DNA from: Paraburkholderia nodosa DSM 21604
Lineage (GTDB): Bacteria > Pseudomonadota > Gammaproteobacteria > Burkholderiales > Burkholderiaceae
Reading direction: 5' to 3'
Length of the DNA: 64,000 bases
NCBI RefSeq assembly: GCF_000519185.1
Contig: NZ_JAFA01000004.1
Location: 35,949-99,948, forward strand
Shown here: positions 1 through 8,392 of the stretch, one piece after another
Layout: each line of letters starts with the position of its first letter
Numbering within the stretch: the first letter of the stretch is position 1
Translations under genes and position numbers: made by a program
Notes under the pieces: model-generated
What the model was told of the DNA's origin: nothing
Databases searched by the model: none
The model's input: the letters and a program-made list of their open reading frames with translations, nothing else

Positions 1-1313
1 GCGTGCTCACGGCAGTCGATGCGGCCGTGATGGTGATCGACGGCGCGAACGGCGTGGAAGCGCAAACGCTCAAGCTGCTCGAAGTCTGCCGCAGCCGCAA
101 AACGCCCATTCTCACGTTCATCAACAAGCTCGACCGCGAAGTGCGCGAGCCGCTCGACCTGCTCGACGAAATCGAGCAGCATCTTGGCGTGGCCGCCGTG
201 CCGTTCACCTGGCCCATCGGCATGGGCAAGGAGTTCCAGGGCGTGTACGACATCCAGCGCGACCAGGTACGCGTGTTCCGCGCGGGCCAGGAGTCGCTGG
301 GCGGCGCGGTGGAAACGCTGCAGAACATTAGCGACGCCGATGGCGAAGCGCGCTTCGGCTATCACTGGAAGCGCACCAAGGAAGAAGTCGAGCTGATCAC
401 GGGCGCGACGCCCACCTTCGATCGCGACGCTTTCCTCGCGGGCGAACAGTCGCCGGTGCTGTTCGGCTCGGCGATCAACAACTTCGGCGTGAAGGAAATT
501 CTCGACGCCCTGGTCGATCTCGCGCCGCCGCCGTCGCCGCGTATGGCCGTGCAGCGACCGGTCTCGCCCGACGAGCCGAAGTTCACGGGCGTCGTGTTCA
601 AGGTGCAGGCCAACATGGACCTCGCGCACCGCGACCGCGTGGCGTTCATCCGCGTGTGCTCGGGCCATTTCGAGCGCGGCATGCAGTTGAAGGTCACGCG
701 CAACAACAAGACCTTCCGCGCGAACAACGTGGTGAGCTTCCTGTCGCAGCGTCGTGAGACCGTGGCCGAGGCCTACCCGGGCGACATCATCGGTATTCCT
801 AACCACGGCACGCTGAGTCTCGGCGACACGCTCACCGAAGGCGAAGACCTGCAATTCACGGGTCTGCCGTTTTTCGCGCCGGAAATCTTCCAGACCATCG
901 AAGTGGTCGATCCGATGCGCGCGAAGCAACTGGGCGAAGCGCTCAAGCAGCTTGGCGAAGAGGGCGCGATCCAGGTGTTCCGTCCGATCCACGGCGGCGC
1001 AACGATTCTGGGCGCGGTCGGCCAGCTGCAGTTCGAAGTGGTGTCGCACCGCCTCGCGGCCGAGTACAAGGTTGCCGTGCGCCTGATGCCCGCGCGCTAT
1101 CGCCTCTCGCGCTGGGTGACCAGCGACGATCCCGCCGAGCTGCGCCGCTTCACCGATTCGTACGAGGCCCGCATGGCCTATGACGCGTCGAACGCGCCGA
1201 CCTATCTCGCCTCGCACGTCTCCGAAATCGAGGTCGCGCAAAAGGCCTGGCCGAAGATCGTGTTCAACGAGCTGCGCGAGCATTCGGGCGCGCCGTTCCG
1301 CAAGTCGATGTAA
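1..1313 (+). CDS. prfC: Peptide chain release factor 3 (RF3), 5' end missing
   Basis: C-terminal 436 or so residues of RF3, the translational GTPase that recycles RF1/RF2 from the ribosome after termination. The frame is open at the window edge from base 3. The first visible residues (LTAVDAAVMVIDGANGVE) match the G-domain interior of RF3, so about 90 N-terminal residues, including the P-loop, lie outside. The guanine-specificity motif NKLD is visible in TFINKLDRE. The rest covers domains II and III and ends FRKSM. Close similarity to known RF3 makes the assignment firm. The gene is complete at its 3' end, with stop TAA at 1311-1313. Confidence 0.96.
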   Translation, partial: VLTAVDAAVMVIDGANGVEAQTLKLLEVCRSRKTPILTFINKLDREVREPLDLLDEIEQHLGVAAVPFTWPIGMGKEFQGVYDIQRDQVRVFRAGQESLGGAVETLQNISDADGEARFGYHWKRTKEEVELITGATPTFDRDAFLAGEQSPVLFGSAINNFGVKEILDALVDLAPPPSPRMAVQRPVSPDEPKFTGVVFKVQANMDLAHRDRVAFIRVCSGHFERGMQLKVTRNNKTFRANNVVSFLSQRRETVAEAYPGDIIGIPNHGTLSLGDTLTEGEDLQFTGLPFFAPEIFQTIEVVDPMRAKQLGEALKQLGEEGAIQVFRPIHGGATILGAVGQLQFEVVSHRLAAEYKVAVRLMPARYRLSRWVTSDDPAELRRFTDSYEARMAYDASNAPTYLASHVSEIEVAQKAWPKIVFNELREHSGAPFRKSM

Positions 1314-1341
1314 CACGCGCGGCGCGCCCGCGCCGTGTTTT
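1314..1341 (+). terminator. Probable Rho-independent terminator of prfC
   Basis: Directly after the prfC stop, a GC-rich dyad (CGGCGC, loop GCCC, GCGCCG, extended by G-U pairs) is followed by GTGTTTT. The stem is short and the T run is only four bases, so it is a moderate candidate. Confidence 0.5.
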
Positions 1342-1550
1342 CAAACCAGCGAAGTTCCTTCTCGTGCATCGTGGTGTCACACGCCCAGGGCGGCGTGCGA
1401 CGCCATACCGCCGCATCTGCGCTCATACGCGCCGGGCGAAAAACGCGCAGCGCCTGCGCGCTTGCCCTATCCTCTTCTCGTAACGGTAAAAGACGACAAA
1501 CCGGCGTTCGCCTGATTGGCAAGCGCTTGTCCGACCGACGAGGAGTGCCT

Positions 1551-3914
1551 GTGACCGTACGCAATCTCGATGCAGTGTTCCAGCCGAAATCCGTGGCCGT
1601 GATCGGCGCTTCGCAGCGCCCCGGCAGCATCGGCAGCATGGTGTGGCGGCGGCTGATCGAAGGCGGCTTCACGAGCCCGCTCTGGGCCGTCAATCCGCGC
1701 CATGCGGGCGACTTCGAAGCCTTCGACGGCCGACCGGTGCTCGCCGACGCGGGCGACCTGCCCGAGGCGCCTGGCATTGCCGTCATCTGCACGCGGCCCG
1801 CCACGTGGCCCGCGCTGGTGCATCGCCTCGGCGGCATGGGCACGCGCGCGGCGATCATCGTCGGCGAGGTGCGCGACGAGGCCGATCAGGCCGACCTGCG
1901 CCACGCACTGGCGGCGGCGCGCCCGCACCTGCTGCGTATCGTCGGCCCCGGCAGTCTCGGCGCGCTCACGCCCGCGCTCAACGCGCAGCTGGGCGCGGCG
2001 GCGTCGATTGCGCGCAAGGGCGGCGTGGCCTGGGTGTCGCAGTCCAACGCGCTCACTAACGCGGTGCTGCGCTGGGCCGCGCCACGCGGCCTGGGCTTTT
2101 CGCACGTGATCGCGCTCGGCGACGAAGCCGACGTCGACGTGGGCGACGTGCTCGACTATCTCGCGAGCGACCCGAGTACGCGCGCGATCCTGCTCGAAGT
2201 GGACACGATCCGCGCGGCGCGCAAGTTCATGTCGGCGGCGCGCGCGGCGGCGCGCAACAAACCCGTGCTCGCGCTGCGCAGCGGCCGCGACGACAAGGGC
2301 GATGCGCTCTACACGGCGGCGTTCCGGCGCGCGGGCCTCGTGCGTGTCGACACGCTCGACGACCTGCTCGACGAAATCGAAACGCTCGGCGTGGGCCGCG
2401 TGGCCGCGAGCGACACGGCCACGCTCATCGCGAGCGACCGCGGCGTCGCTACGCTTGCGCGCGACGCCTTCATGAAAGCCGGCGACACGCTCGCACGCTG
2501 GAACGACGAAGCGCTCGCGGCCGTCCAGGCCGCGCTGCCGCACGCGCAGGCCGGTAATCCGCTCGTGCTCGGCGACACCGCGAAGCCCGAGCACTTCGGT
2601 CTCGCGCTGCAAACGCTCGCCCCGCACCGCTCGAGCGGCACGGCGTTCGTCGTGCATGCGCCCACCCACAGCGCGCCCGTGGACGCGGTGGCGCGCACGC
2701 TGATCGAGCAACAGCGTTTCGCGTATCGCGGCATGCTCGCGTGCTTCTTCGGCGGCGTGGACGAAACCACGCGCGACGAACTGCACGCGCACGGCATTCC
2801 GGTGCACACCACGCCGCGGCGTCTGGCGCGCGCGTTTGCGCGTCTCGTCGATTACCGGCTGGGCCGCGAGCTATTGATGCAGACGCCAGAGACGATGCCC
2901 GCCCAGGGCCCGGCCGCGATCGAGGCCGCGCAGGGCGAAGCGCGCGCGGCGCTGGCGGCCGGGCGTACGGAACTGAAAGGGGAGGAGGCGGGCAGATTGC
3001 TGGCCTTGTTCGGGCTCGCCACCCAGGCGCAGGACGAGCCGGGCGTGAGGCCGGTGGTGGACGTGTCGGTCGAATTTCGCGACGACGACAACTTCGGCCC
3101 GGTGTTCCGTTTCGCCGCGCCTTCGCCGGACGATTTTTCACCGCCGCTGCGCGTGTACAGCCTGCCGCCGCTGAACCCCGTGCTCTCGCGCGACATCGTC
3201 GCGCACTCGCCCTATGCGCGCTACACGGCGCCCGAGCCAACGCTGGCTGCGCTCACCGAGCTGTCGCAGTTCGTGTGCGAGGTGCGGGAAATTGTGGGCT
3301 TGCGTCTGACGCTGCGGGTGCTGCCAGAGGCGGTCGTGGTCGTCGCGCCCTGCCTGCAACTCGCGGAAAAGCGCAGCCGCTTCGCGATCATGCCGTATCC
3401 GCGGCGGCTGGAAGATACCATCGACTGGCACGGCGAGCGCCTCACGATCCGCCCGATCCGTCCCGAAGACGAGGACATGCACCGCACGTTCGTCGAGTCG
3501 ATGACGCCCGACGACTTGCGCCTGCGCTTCTTCTCGGCGGTGCGCAGCTTCGATCACACGCAGCTCGCGCGCATGACGCAAATCGATTATGACCGCGAGA
3601 TGGCGCTGATTGCGGTCGTGCAGGGCGAGGACGGCCAGCCGCGCACGCTGGGTGTGGTGCGCGCCGTGGCCGATCCGGACAACGAGACCGCCGAGTTCGC
3701 GGTCGCGATTCTGTCGAATCTCAAGCGTGGCGGCCTTGGGCGCTTGCTGATGTCGCGCATCATCGAGTACGTGCGCTCGCGCGGCACGCACTGGCTGCTC
3801 GGCGAGGCGCTGCGCGAGAACGCGCCGATGATCGGCCTCGCGCGCGCCTGCGGCTTCACCGTCACGCCCACGGAAGACCCGGGCGTGGTCGGTTTTCGCA
3901 TGCCGCTCGACTGA
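1551..3914 (+). CDS. Pat/YfiQ-like protein: acyl-CoA synthetase-type CoA-binding region fused to GNAT acetyltransferase
   Basis: A 787-residue protein with the layout of Pat/YfiQ protein lysine acetyltransferases. Order: a CoA-binding Rossmann domain (FQPKSVAVIGASQRPGSIGS near residues 9-28), a succinyl-CoA ligase-like region, a shortened ATP-grasp-like segment, and a C-terminal GNAT domain from about residue 625. The GNAT domain shows TQIDYDREMALIAV and an acetyl-CoA loop LKRGGLGRLL. Pat enzymes acetylate lysines of metabolic enzymes such as acetyl-CoA synthetase. The GTG at 1551 is chosen because GAGGAG lies just upstream and homology starts there; the frame stays open upstream to 1335. It is about 100 residues shorter than E. 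coli YfiQ, and the deficit falls in the ATP-grasp. The protein substrate cannot be told from sequence. Confidence 0.88.
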   Translation: MTVRNLDAVFQPKSVAVIGASQRPGSIGSMVWRRLIEGGFTSPLWAVNPRHAGDFEAFDGRPVLADAGDLPEAPGIAVICTRPATWPALVHRLGGMGTRAAIIVGEVRDEADQADLRHALAAARPHLLRIVGPGSLGALTPALNAQLGAAASIARKGGVAWVSQSNALTNAVLRWAAPRGLGFSHVIALGDEADVDVGDVLDYLASDPSTRAILLEVDTIRAARKFMSAARAAARNKPVLALRSGRDDKGDALYTAAFRRAGLVRVDTLDDLLDEIETLGVGRVAASDTATLIASDRGVATLARDAFMKAGDTLARWNDEALAAVQAALPHAQAGNPLVLGDTAKPEHFGLALQTLAPHRSSGTAFVVHAPTHSAPVDAVARTLIEQQRFAYRGMLACFFGGVDETTRDELHAHGIPVHTTPRRLARAFARLVDYRLGRELLMQTPETMPAQGPAAIEAAQGEARAALAAGRTELKGEEAGRLLALFGLATQAQDEPGVRPVVDVSVEFRDDDNFGPVFRFAAPSPDDFSPPLRVYSLPPLNPVLSRDIVAHSPYARYTAPEPTLAALTELSQFVCEVREIVGLRLTLRVLPEAVVVVAPCLQLAEKRSRFAIMPYPRRLEDTIDWHGERLTIRPIRPEDEDMHRTFVESMTPDDLRLRFFSAVRSFDHTQLARMTQIDYDREMALIAVVQGEDGQPRTLGVVRAVADPDNETAEFAVAILSNLKRGGLGRLLMSRIIEYVRSRGTHWLLGEALRENAPMIGLARACGFTVTPTEDPGVVGFRMPLD

Positions 3915-3932
3915 GCCGGCGCGCCTCGCTGC

Positions 3933-4502
3933 TTAAGCGGCCAGCTTCGCGAGCGCGTCGTCGATCTGGCCGCGCGTGAGTGCGAGTTCTTCGAGCCACG
4001 CTTCGCCGTACTGCGCGCCGGTTTCTTTCTCCAGCCGCGCGATGGTCGCGGCGCAGCGCGCGGCGTCCTTGGGCGTGGCGATGAACGCCTTGACCGACTG
4101 GCCGCCCTGGAACGCCTCGAACAACGGGGCGCGAATGTCCTCGGGCAGCGCGCGCGTGGTCCACTGGTGCGTCTTGCCGTTGAAGATGAGCGAAGGCGGC
4201 AGCACGCGCTCCTTGCGCGTGGCCGGAATCAGGCCGAAATTGCGCGCGGCTTCCGCGATCTGCTCGGCCGTGAAAAGCTCCTCGGGAGCGATCTCGAATT
4301 GCGCGATGGCGGTTTCGACGGTCTTCATCGCGTCGGCGCGGTCGTCGCGCTTTTTCTGCGCGCGCGCGACGATGTCGCGCAGCTCGTCGGCTTCGTCGGG
4401 CGTGATCGTGAAGCTCGCCTGTTTCTGCTGAAGCTCGGAAAAGCGCTGGAATTCTTGATCGTTCAGGAGTTTCGCCATGGGTTTCGAATGCGCGTTCGCC
4501 AT
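3933..4502 (-). CDS. Hypothetical protein, 189 aa
   Basis: I do not recognise a family. The protein is soluble and charged, with a helical, coiled-coil-prone N-terminal half (about residues 15-75) rich in E, Q, K and R. A middle segment reads LPPSLIFNGKTHQWTTR, and the C-terminal half is again helical. No signal peptide or membrane segment is visible. It converges on the acetyltransferase gene with an 18-bp gap. An alternative start is the Met at residue 9 (4478); neither start has a clear Shine-Dalgarno. A nucleoid or DNA-binding role is conceivable from the charge pattern, but that is a guess. Confidence 0.72.
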   Translation of the reverse strand: MANAHSKPMAKLLNDQEFQRFSELQQKQASFTITPDEADELRDIVARAQKKRDDRADAMKTVETAIAQFEIAPEELFTAEQIAEAARNFGLIPATRKERVLPPSLIFNGKTHQWTTRALPEDIRAPLFEAFQGGQSVKAFIATPKDAARCAATIARLEKETGAQYGEAWLEELALTRGQIDDALAKLAA

Positions 4503-4647
4503 ACAAGGCGCACGGGTTTTTTTGAGAGGGCCGCCATTCTAACCGTTTTGCGTGGCCGGCTCTCCATTCATGAGAATCTGTGGATCGTCACGTTCGACGC
4601 CGGGCGCTGGGGCATCAAGCAACGTTCGTACTGAGCCCCACCGGGCG

Positions 4648-5481
4648 TCAGGCCACGCCGTCCTCGCGAAACATCGACAAGGTCTGCACGGTCGCGCTCA
4701 GCATTTGCGTCGCCTCGTCGAGCGAGGGGGCGACATAGTCGTCGATACGCTTGAGGAACGGGCAGGTGAGCGCCGCGATTGCCTGACCCGAAGGCCCGAG
4801 CACCGGAAACGTCACGTCCGTCACGCCGAAAATCTGCTGACTGTCCTTGCGCGAGAAGCCCGCCTCGCGCACCTGCTCGCACGCGGCTTCCAGCGCCGCG
4901 TGATCGATCGTCACTTCGCCCTTCACCTTCGTATGCTCCGCGAGCATGTGCGCGCGCTGCTCCCGCGTTTGCCAGGCGAGGAGCGTGCGGCCCGAACTCG
5001 TATCGACGAGACCCACGCGCGAACCCAGCCGCACCGCGATACCCCATGTGCCCGGCCCGTCCACCTGGGCGATCACGAGCAGGTTGCCGCGGTCGTACAC
5101 GGTGAGATGGCAAGACTGTTCGGCTTCGTCGGCGAAGCGCTGCATGAGCGGCAGCGCTTCCGAGATCAGTCGCTCCATGGGCGGGTGACGGTGGGCGAGC
5201 GCGAAGAGTTTCAGGCTCAGCGCATAGCGGTCGCCGCCTTCCGAACGGATGACGTATTGCCGCGCCACCAGCCGCTCGAGCATGCGGTAAATCTCGCTCG
5301 CGTTGCGCCCCAGCGCCTTCGTGATCTCGGCGCGCGTGAGGCCGGCGCGCTGCTCCGCAAGCAGTTCGAGGATGTCGAGCCCCTTGTCCAGCGCGGGCGC
5401 GCGATAGCGATCGGCGTCGTCTTTCTCGTCGGTTTCTTCGGGCACGTTGTCCATCTGGCTCTTCTTCGTGTTTTTTTCCAT
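4648..5481 (-). CDS. IclR-family transcriptional regulator
   Basis: Regulator of 277 residues. It has an N-terminal winged helix (LDKGLDILELLAEQRAGLTR, then ALGRNASEIYRMLERL) and a C-terminal IclR effector domain (IAVRLGSRVGLVDTSSGRTLLAW, and ITAL-type end CPFLKRIDD). IclR proteins usually sense a small acid or sugar derivative and repress or activate the adjacent catabolic genes. It is divergent from the sugar ABC and catabolic operon starting at 5715 and is its obvious candidate regulator. Start: Met at 5481 follows a GGGGA-like stretch; Met at 5454 is also possible, and the frame is open to 5526. Confidence 0.9.
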   Translation of the reverse strand: MEKNTKKSQMDNVPEETDEKDDADRYRAPALDKGLDILELLAEQRAGLTRAEITKALGRNASEIYRMLERLVARQYVIRSEGGDRYALSLKLFALAHRHPPMERLISEALPLMQRFADEAEQSCHLTVYDRGNLLVIAQVDGPGTWGIAVRLGSRVGLVDTSSGRTLLAWQTREQRAHMLAEHTKVKGEVTIDHAALEAACEQVREAGFSRKDSQQIFGVTDVTFPVLGPSGQAIAALTCPFLKRIDDYVAPSLDEATQMLSATVQTLSMFREDGVA

Positions 5482-5529
5482 TCGATCGTCCCCAGGGAAA
5501 TCACGGACCCTTGCTGCACTGCACATCGC

Positions 5530-5559
5530 TTGACCTCTTGATGTGCGTATATGAATAAT
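5530..5559 (+). promoter_or_regulatory. Sigma-70-type promoter of the sugar operon
   Basis: TTGACC at 5530-5535 and AATAAT at 5554-5559 with an 18-bp spacer, five of six matches to consensus in each hexamer. It reads toward the operon, giving a leader of about 150 nt before the ATG at 5715. Confidence 0.65.
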
Positions 5560-5562
5560 ACG

Positions 5563-5574
5563 TTCACTGGTGAA
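5563..5574. promoter_or_regulatory. Candidate IclR operator
   Basis: The dyad TTCACTGGTGAA (half-sites TTCAC and GTGAA) lies four bases downstream of the -10 hexamer. It therefore covers the likely transcription start, a position suited to repression. It sits in the IclR/operon intergenic region; binding is inferred. Confidence 0.5.
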
Positions 5575-5714
5575 TAAACGCCAGCGTCGTCAGGTAGGGA
5601 AGAGGCAGTTGCAACGGGTCGCCGGCGCTTCGAGCATTCCACGTGGGCGCGGCAAACACATGCGATTCATCAACGACAGAATCGGCGCGCGAGGCGCGTC
5701 GACAGGAGACACAC

Positions 5715-6797
5715 ATGGCGTTCGCATCCGGGCTCTCGAAGGCCCGCCGCTCCACCGGAATTCACCAAACGCGCGGCGCCTTCGCCCGCGCCGCCACCAG
5801 GACGCTGTGCGTCGCCGCGGCCTGTGCTGCGGCGTTCGGCGCGTCGAGCGCAAGTAACGCAGCCGAACTCGGCAAGGTTGGCCTTGGCCTGCCGCTCCTC
5901 ACCTCGCCGTTCTGGCAGTCGTACAACAACTACCTCGGCGCGTATGCGAAGCAGGACGGCATCGACATCCTCGCGCCCGTGAACTCGAACAACGATCCCG
6001 TCCAGCAGATCACGGACATGAACAACATGATCAATCTGGGTGCGAAGGGCATCGTGGTCGGGCCGATCGATTCGGCGGCGATCAGCCGCGCGCTCGGCAA
6101 CGCCGCGCAGAAAGACGTGAAGGTCGTGGCCGTGGACGTCGCGCCCACCCAGGGCAACGTGGCGATGGTCGTGCGCGCCGACAATCGCGCGTACGGCGAG
6201 CAGGCCTGCAAATACATCGGCGAGCACGTGAAGTCGGGCAAGGTCGTGCAGATCATGGGCGACCTCGCCTCGGTGAACGGTCGCGACCGTTCGGAAGCGT
6301 TCCGCGCGTGCCTGAAGAATTATCCGAATCTGTCGCTGCTCGAAATTCCGGCTGGCTGGAAGGGCGACGTCGCGGCGAGCGCACTGGACAGCCTGCTCAC
6401 CGCGAACCCCGACGTGAAGGGCATCTACATGCAGGCGGGCGGCGTGTATCTCTCGCCCACGCTGCAAACGCTGCGCCGTAAGCAGCTGCTCGTTCCCGCG
6501 GGCGATCCGAAGCACATCGTGATCGTCTCCAATGACGGCATTCCGCAGGAGTTCGAAGCAATCCGCAAGGGCGAGATCGATGCGACCGTATCGCAGCCCG
6601 CCGACCTCTATGCGAAGTACGGCCTCTACTACATCAAGGCCGCGCTGGAGGGCAAGACGTTCAAGCCGGGCAAGACCGATCACGACAGCACCATCATCCA
6701 GCTGCAGTCCGGCGTTCTCGAAGACCAGTTGCCGGCGCCGCTCGTGACGAAGCAAAACGTCGACGACAAGAACCTGTGGGGCAACACCGTCAAATGA
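5715..6797 (+). CDS. Sugar ABC transporter substrate-binding protein (CUT2/RbsB type)
   Basis: Periplasmic binding protein of 360 residues (Peripla_BP_4 fold). It has a long, Arg-rich signal region ending near ASNAAELG (about residue 49), then the ribose-binding-like core: LLTSPFWQSYNNYLG, LGAKGIVVGPIDSAA, VAVDVAPTQ, VSNDGIPQEF. The start at 5715 has GGAG eight bases upstream and a proper signal peptide. Its stop overlaps the start of the ATPase gene (ATGA). The neighbouring dehydrogenase, lactonase, dehydratase and hydrolase genes suggest the ligand is a free 6-deoxy hexose or related aldose, L-fucose being the best guess. Confidence 0.92.
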   Translation: MAFASGLSKARRSTGIHQTRGAFARAATRTLCVAAACAAAFGASSASNAAELGKVGLGLPLLTSPFWQSYNNYLGAYAKQDGIDILAPVNSNNDPVQQITDMNNMINLGAKGIVVGPIDSAAISRALGNAAQKDVKVVAVDVAPTQGNVAMVVRADNRAYGEQACKYIGEHVKSGKVVQIMGDLASVNGRDRSEAFRACLKNYPNLSLLEIPAGWKGDVAASALDSLLTANPDVKGIYMQAGGVYLSPTLQTLRRKQLLVPAGDPKHIVIVSNDGIPQEFEAIRKGEIDATVSQPADLYAKYGLYYIKAALEGKTFKPGKTDHDSTIIQLQSGVLEDQLPAPLVTKQNVDDKNLWGNTVK

Positions 6798-8392
6798 ACG
6801 ATCGAACCAGCGATCGGGCCGTGGCAGATAGCGCGCCGCCGTGGGGCGGCGCGGTATCGGTGGGCAGCCGCGAGGCGGCCATGCGTGCCCGCTTGCCGGT
6901 GGTCGAGGCGAGCGGCGTGACGAAGCGTTATGGCTCCACCGCGGCGCTCGCCGAGGTGAGCCTGCGCGTGATGGCCGGCGAATCGCACGCGCTGGTGGGC
7001 CGTAACGGCGCGGGCAAGTCCACGCTCGTTTCGATCCTCACCGGCTTGCGCAAGCCCGACGAAGGCAGCGTGCGCTTCAACGGCGAGAGCGCGCCCGCGC
7101 TCGCCGACCGCGACGCCTGGCGCGAGCGCGTGGCCTGCGTGTATCAGCATTCGACCATCATTCGCGATCTCACGGTCGCGGAGAACCTCTTCATCAATCG
7201 CCAGCCAAGGCGGCGCGGGGTGATCGACTGGCCCACCATGCGCCGCGACGCGCGTGCGCTGCTCGACCACTGGCGCATCGACGTGCGCGAGGACGCGCGC
7301 GCGGGCGACCTCACGGTCGAGGCGCGCCAGCTCGTGGAGATCGCGCGGGCGCTGTCGTATGGCGCGCGTTTCATCATCCTCGACGAACCGACCGCGCAGC
7401 TCGACGGCGAGGAAATCAAGCGCCTCTTCCGGCGTATCGACGAATTGCAGCGCGAAGGCGTGACGTTCCTGTTCATCTCGCACCATTTGCAGGAGGTGTA
7501 CGAGATTTGCCAGGCCGTCACGGTGCTGCGCGACGCGCGGCACATCGTGAGCGCGAGCGTGGCCGAATTGCCGCGCGAGCGACTCATCGAAGCCATGACG
7601 GGCGAGCGCGGCGGCCTGAACGTCGCCGATGCGGCGGCGCGCGCGGCGCTGCCCGCCAACGCGCCGCTCGCGCTCGAAGTGCGCGGCCTCACGGGTCATG
7701 ACTATCACGACGTGTCGTTCACGCTCAAGCGTGGCGAAGTGGTGGGCCTCACGGGCGCGACGAGCAGCGGCCGCACGAGCGTCGGCGAGGCGATTGCAGG
7801 ACTCGCGGCGCAGCGCGCGGGCGAGATCCGCGTGAAAGGCGCGCCGCTCACGCCCGGCGACGTGCCTGCGGCGCTGGCGAGCGGCGTGGGCTGCGTGCCG
7901 AAGGACCGCCATCATGAAGGGCTCGTGCTCACGCAGTCAGTGGCCGAGAACGCTTCCATGACGATTGCGGGCTTGCTGGGGCGTTTCGGTTTCGCACCGC
8001 CGGCGAAGAAGCAGGCATTTGGCAAGCGCATGATCGAGGCGCTCGGCATCGTCGCGCAAGGCCCGGATCACGTGGTTTCGGGGCTTTCGGGCGGCAACCA
8101 GCAAAAGGTGGTGATGGCGCGCGCGTTGGCAAGCAATCCTGACGTTCTCGTGCTGATCGACCCCACGGCCGGCGTGGACGTGAAGTCGAAGGAAGCGCTG
8201 CTCTCGGTCGTGGACCGCGTGCGCGACGAAGGCAAGGCCGTGCTCGTGGTGTCGAGCGAACTCGACGACTTGCGCACCTGCGACCGCGTGCTCGTGATGT
8301 TTCGCGGCGAGGTGGTCGCCGAAATGGCGGCCGGATGGCAGGACCACGAACTGATCGCATTGATTGAAGGAGTCGATCTCCATGAAGAATAG
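6794..8392 (+). CDS. Sugar ABC transporter ATP-binding protein, two tandem ATPase domains
   Basis: RbsA/XylG-like CUT2 ATPase of 532 residues that energises uptake with the permease at 8382. The first domain has Walker A GRNGAGKST, Walker B FIILDEPTAQLD and a weak signature (VEARQLVEIARAL). The second has a good signature LSGGNQQKVVMARAL but a degenerate P-loop GATSSGRTS. Its Walker B region reads VLVLIDPTAGVD where the family usually has LLDEPT, so the Asp-Glu pair is altered. ATP hydrolysis is therefore probably carried mainly by one site. It overlaps the binding-protein gene by 4 bp and the permease gene by 11 bp, which indicates translational coupling. Confidence 0.93.
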   Translation: MNDRTSDRAVADSAPPWGGAVSVGSREAAMRARLPVVEASGVTKRYGSTAALAEVSLRVMAGESHALVGRNGAGKSTLVSILTGLRKPDEGSVRFNGESAPALADRDAWRERVACVYQHSTIIRDLTVAENLFINRQPRRRGVIDWPTMRRDARALLDHWRIDVREDARAGDLTVEARQLVEIARALSYGARFIILDEPTAQLDGEEIKRLFRRIDELQREGVTFLFISHHLQEVYEICQAVTVLRDARHIVSASVAELPRERLIEAMTGERGGLNVADAAARAALPANAPLALEVRGLTGHDYHDVSFTLKRGEVVGLTGATSSGRTSVGEAIAGLAAQRAGEIRVKGAPLTPGDVPAALASGVGCVPKDRHHEGLVLTQSVAENASMTIAGLLGRFGFAPPAKKQAFGKRMIEALGIVAQGPDHVVSGLSGGNQQKVVMARALASNPDVLVLIDPTAGVDVKSKEALLSVVDRVRDEGKAVLVVSSELDDLRTCDRVLVMFRGEVVAEMAAGWQDHELIALIEGVDLHEE

